Made by a program: the position numbers and the translations under genes. Of a stretch of DNA of 64,000 nt, positions 61,118-64,000 are shown in pieces. This DNA is from Climacium dendroides (lineage: Eukaryota; Streptophyta; Bryopsida; Hypnales; Climaciaceae): assembly GCA_950106755.1 (NCBI GenBank), contig OX467083.1:25911029-25975028 (forward strand), given 5' to 3'. Within the stretch, counting starts at the first letter, position 1. Every line of letters starts with the position of its first letter. The notes below the pieces were generated by a model, which was given only the letters and a program-made list of their open reading frames with translations, was not told the origin of the DNA and ran no database searches.

Positions 61118-64000
61118 ATGGCGCCACCTGGTAGCTTCACTTTGAAGCGATCTCCGATGGCAACATTATTCTTGAACCTCCTGCTCGTGGTGAGCTTCAC
61201 CCTGGTAGTCGCTTCCTGTGGGGAGGCTCGCATGTCAGATGGAAGCTCCATGTTTGAAAATCCGAGGACGTTGGAGGTGCAGATGGGCGTAGCTGGCCTC
61301 CGCCGGGAGCTTGCAACAATTAACGCTACGGTGGGTACCTGCTAGTATTTTTTTGATCTCTTTACGAAAACACTACTAGCAAATTGGTGGTTGCTTGCCT
61401 CTTGTTCCGATCCGCTGTGTAGAAAAAGTCACATCTTTGCTGAAACCCTAAGTTGTAACATGAAGTTTTTACACTTGGTAGTGCGTGGAGTTCTTGAGAC
61501 TGTTGAGAGTTAATTATCCTTTAAGTAGGGCAAAGGGGTTGCGAACCCTTGTCTGTAAAATGGAGAGGTGAGTCGAGCGGAGGAAATCTCTGGATTCATA
61601 CTACTACGAATCAAAGGATAACTCTACTTTGTCTGAGTGATCGTTCCTCCGTTTCTTAGGGCTGAATAATTCTTTGGTTCCGTTTGAGACTTAATTTTTT
61701 GTTTTCAGACAAAGACCTACCGTTAAAACCTTTGCAATGCTTTCGATCTGCAGACGCTGAACGCAACAACAAGCTTAGCAGAAGACGCAGACGTCCTGCT
61801 CCTCTTGAAGGCTGCCCTCACCTCCGACCCGTTCAACGTCACCCGCTACTGGAAACCGATCGGGCAGCGCCAGGTGATAAACCCTTGCCGGTCCGGCTGG
61901 ACCGGCATCACCTGCACAAATCGAAGAGTCACATCCATAAGCCTCTACAACCAAAGCCTCACAGGCACACTCCCCCCAGACATAGCCCGTCTCTCTCAAC
62001 TCACTACTCTCAACCTCTCCACAAACTTCTTCTCTGGCCCCATCCCCTCCTTCCTCACCTCCTCCTTACAAATTCTAGACCTTGGAAACAACAATCTCAA
62101 CGGCTCCTTCCCTTCTTCACTAACCTCCTCCTTCCCCAACCTCACTTCCCTTGTTCTCTCATCCAACAAACTCACGGGACCCATTATGGTTAACAATCTC
62201 ACAAGCTTGCGAACCCTAAACGTCTCGGGAAACAGCTTCTCAGGTCCAGTTCCTGCAGGTTTGAGTGTTGCACTGGAAGTGCTGGACCTCAGTGACAACA
62301 ATCTGAATGGGACAATTCCTAACCTTGGCGGGTTAAGGAATTTGACTGTGTTGGATGTGGGGAATAATAATTTCCAGGGGGGTGTACCCGCATCAGTCGG
62401 GAATTGCACGAACTTGGTAACGTTAAATTTTTCACGTAATCCGTCACTAGGTGGTGGAATACCTGCTGGGATTGGGAACTTGATTAGGTTACGCAGCTTG
62501 CAAATGGCGGGGAGCAATCTTACCGAGACGATACCGCAGGAGCTGAGCGGAATCTCTGAACTCACTGAGATTGATTTGAGTGACAATAGCCTGACTGGGG
62601 TGATTCCGTTTCAGTACTTGGGGAATCTGACTTTGCTTTGGTTGCAAAATAATCGTCTGGAGGGGGACTTCGTCAGCCGAGTGCCGAGTTTTCCAAGATT
62701 GGAGAGTTTGGATGTGAGGAATAATGTGTTGTCGGGGAGCATTCCTGAAGCGATCGGAGGGGTGCAGTTGAAGTCGGAGTTTCTGCTTGGTGGGAATCAG
62801 ATGAGTGGCAGCATTCCTGAGGGCTTGGGGCAGTTGACATTGGTCGAGCGGATCGATCTTTCTGCCAACAGGTACGTGATTTTTATTCTCACCTTCAATG
62901 TGTAGAACTATGTCATTCTCAGTTTAATTGTACTCGCTATGGCGGACAGGGCTTTGTATGAAAAATGGCTTAAGGTTGTAGCTGAAACGGTTTCAAAATT
63001 GTAAATTGACTGAGTGATTGATTCACTTTTAGGACATACTGATCAATTGACAAAATGACTGACTAGTTGATTATAGGTCTGGATCACTTGACTAAGTGAT
63101 TTACATATAATCTCACCTCTAATGTGAGAAATAAACCCGGAGTGGAAGGTGGAGTGGTATCATCCATCGGAAGATTGAGTGTCAAGTGTCCAGTAATTGT
63201 AATGTAATAATTGGCAGGAGTGTCCAAGTAGAAAGATGAGATCGTGAGATTGGTAGCCGGCGTATTGAAATCTTACTTGATTTATTGGTGCATGCATGAA
63301 CGAACAGTCATATGTGTGACATATAATAAGTGGACATTTGAGGAGAGATTCGTTGATTTCATTGACTTACTGATCCCTTGATCTGCACAGATTCTCAGGC
63401 AATATCCCTGCCGCCATCCAGACCTGCCTGAGCCTCACAGAGCTGAACATCTCCTACAACAATCTCAACGGCTCTCTACCAACTCTCAGTCACTTGCCCT
63501 TCCTGCAGCTCGTGGATGCATCGTTCAACAACTTCTCCGGCGAAATCGCAAACACCTTCGTCAACTTCTCCACCCTCCAGTTCCTGAACGTCTCCTCCAA
63601 CCTGCTATCCGGGAAGCTTCCATCTTTCACCCCCCACGACAACGTGACCGCGCAATCCTTTCTCAACAACCCAGATTTATGCGGGTCTCTTCTGGGGAGA
63701 AACTGCCGTTCCAGTCGCAAACTCGCCACCAGTACCATCGTGTACATCGCAATTGGGAGTGCAGCAGGGTTGATATTAGTTTTGGTGTTCTCTGTCGTTT
63801 TGTTTTCGTCCTGCAAATGCTGGACCAGGAAGGGCAGCCGGCACTCAGCCCAAGTCTCAGCCGAGCTCCAATTGAAGGTGACTCCAGATGAGATTCTCGC
63901 AGCGACAGATCAGTTTAACGAAACGGGGTACATTGGTGGGGGAAAACTCAGCACTGTTTACAAAGGGAAGCTCCCCGATGAGACGGAAGTGGCTGTGAAG
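61118..64000 (+). CDS. Leucine-rich-repeat receptor-like kinase, 5' part
   Basis: Plasma-membrane receptor kinase; the ligand is unknown. Exons are 61118-61330, 61754-62871 and 63391 to beyond 64000, with GT-AG introns of 423 and 519 bp. The first exon's donor (GTGGGT) is inferred from frame. The start is the first in-frame ATG; a second at 61157 sits directly before the hydrophobic core LFLNLLLVVSFTLVVASCGE and could be used instead. The LRR N-terminal cap (VLLLLKAAL... CRSGWTGITC) is followed by about 17 repeats (e.g. LQILDLGNNNLNGSFP) and a cap ending NNPDLCGS...C. The membrane helix is at about residues 559-583 (STIVYIAIGSAAGLILVLVF). The juxtamembrane segment reads LKVTPDEILAATDQFNE. The kinase begins with the glycine loop IGGGKLSTVYKG and VAVK, whose Lys647 is the last residue in the window. 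The TPDEILAATDQF/STVYKG style recalls FLS2-like LRR-XII kinases, but placement is uncertain. Confidence 0.93.

Noticed and set aside
61684..62193. 169-codon frame in the first part of the receptor-kinase exon 2
   Set aside because: It is the shifted-frame shadow of the LRR exon; the LRR frame is the one with family motifs and splice support.

Overview
The window is a nuclear segment of a land-plant genome. It is AT-rich, poor in genes, and dominated by old repeats. Three genuine host genes stand out as GC-richer islands with canonical GT-AG introns: an A-type (CYP71-clan) cytochrome P450 on the minus strand (13639 to 9865, four exons), the small ribosomal subunit protein eS27 on the plus strand (43416-44263, four exons), and the 5' part of a leucine-rich-repeat receptor kinase on the plus strand (61118 to the window end, three exons seen, cut at the catalytic lysine of the kinase). 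The three are functionally unrelated. The exact plant lineage cannot be fixed from the sequence; very AT-rich spacers with GC-rich exons and a Tc1-like DDE transposase relic make me lean, weakly, towards a non-seed plant.

Layout: 0.3-1.2 kb, broken Tc1/mariner transposase; 3.1-4.5 kb, a small unknown ORF and a coding relic; 4.5-9.8 kb, AT-rich spacer with a three-unit tandem repeat and a dispersed repeat; 9.8-13.9 kb, the P450 with telomere-like sequence just beyond its stop codon; 14.4-16.6 kb, a foldback MITE split by a 2.0 kb solo LTR; 18-20.4 kb, a cluster of MITEs including a nearly perfect CACTA-type hairpin; 21.7-28.3 kb, a decayed PIF/Harbinger element (Myb-like ORF on plus, transposase on minus) whose transposase is split by a second solo LTR of the same family; 28.8-43 kb, gene-free AT-rich DNA with a five-unit ~0.48 kb satellite, a foldback element, coding relics and a Copia-type LTR with a primer-binding site; 43.1-44.4 kb, eS27; 44.7-58.9 kb, hairpins, tandem repeats and at least five MITEs; 59.5-61.1 kb, a CpG- and GC-rich leader with a (CCCCA)n tract and a 61-bp triplication, leading into the LRR receptor kinase.

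The most informative part is the nested transposon stratigraphy. Two solo LTRs with TG...CA ends have exact 5-bp target duplications (CTTAT and TGAAC). Removing them in silico restores, respectively, a foldback MITE and the reading frame of the Harbinger transposase across its RILKG/FNTLV junction. Both LTRs carry a dense array of degenerate CCAA-N-TTGG palindromes about every 60 bp, which I do not recognise from a described family. Nothing resembling a bacterial-type system, CRISPR array or complete tRNA/rRNA gene was seen.
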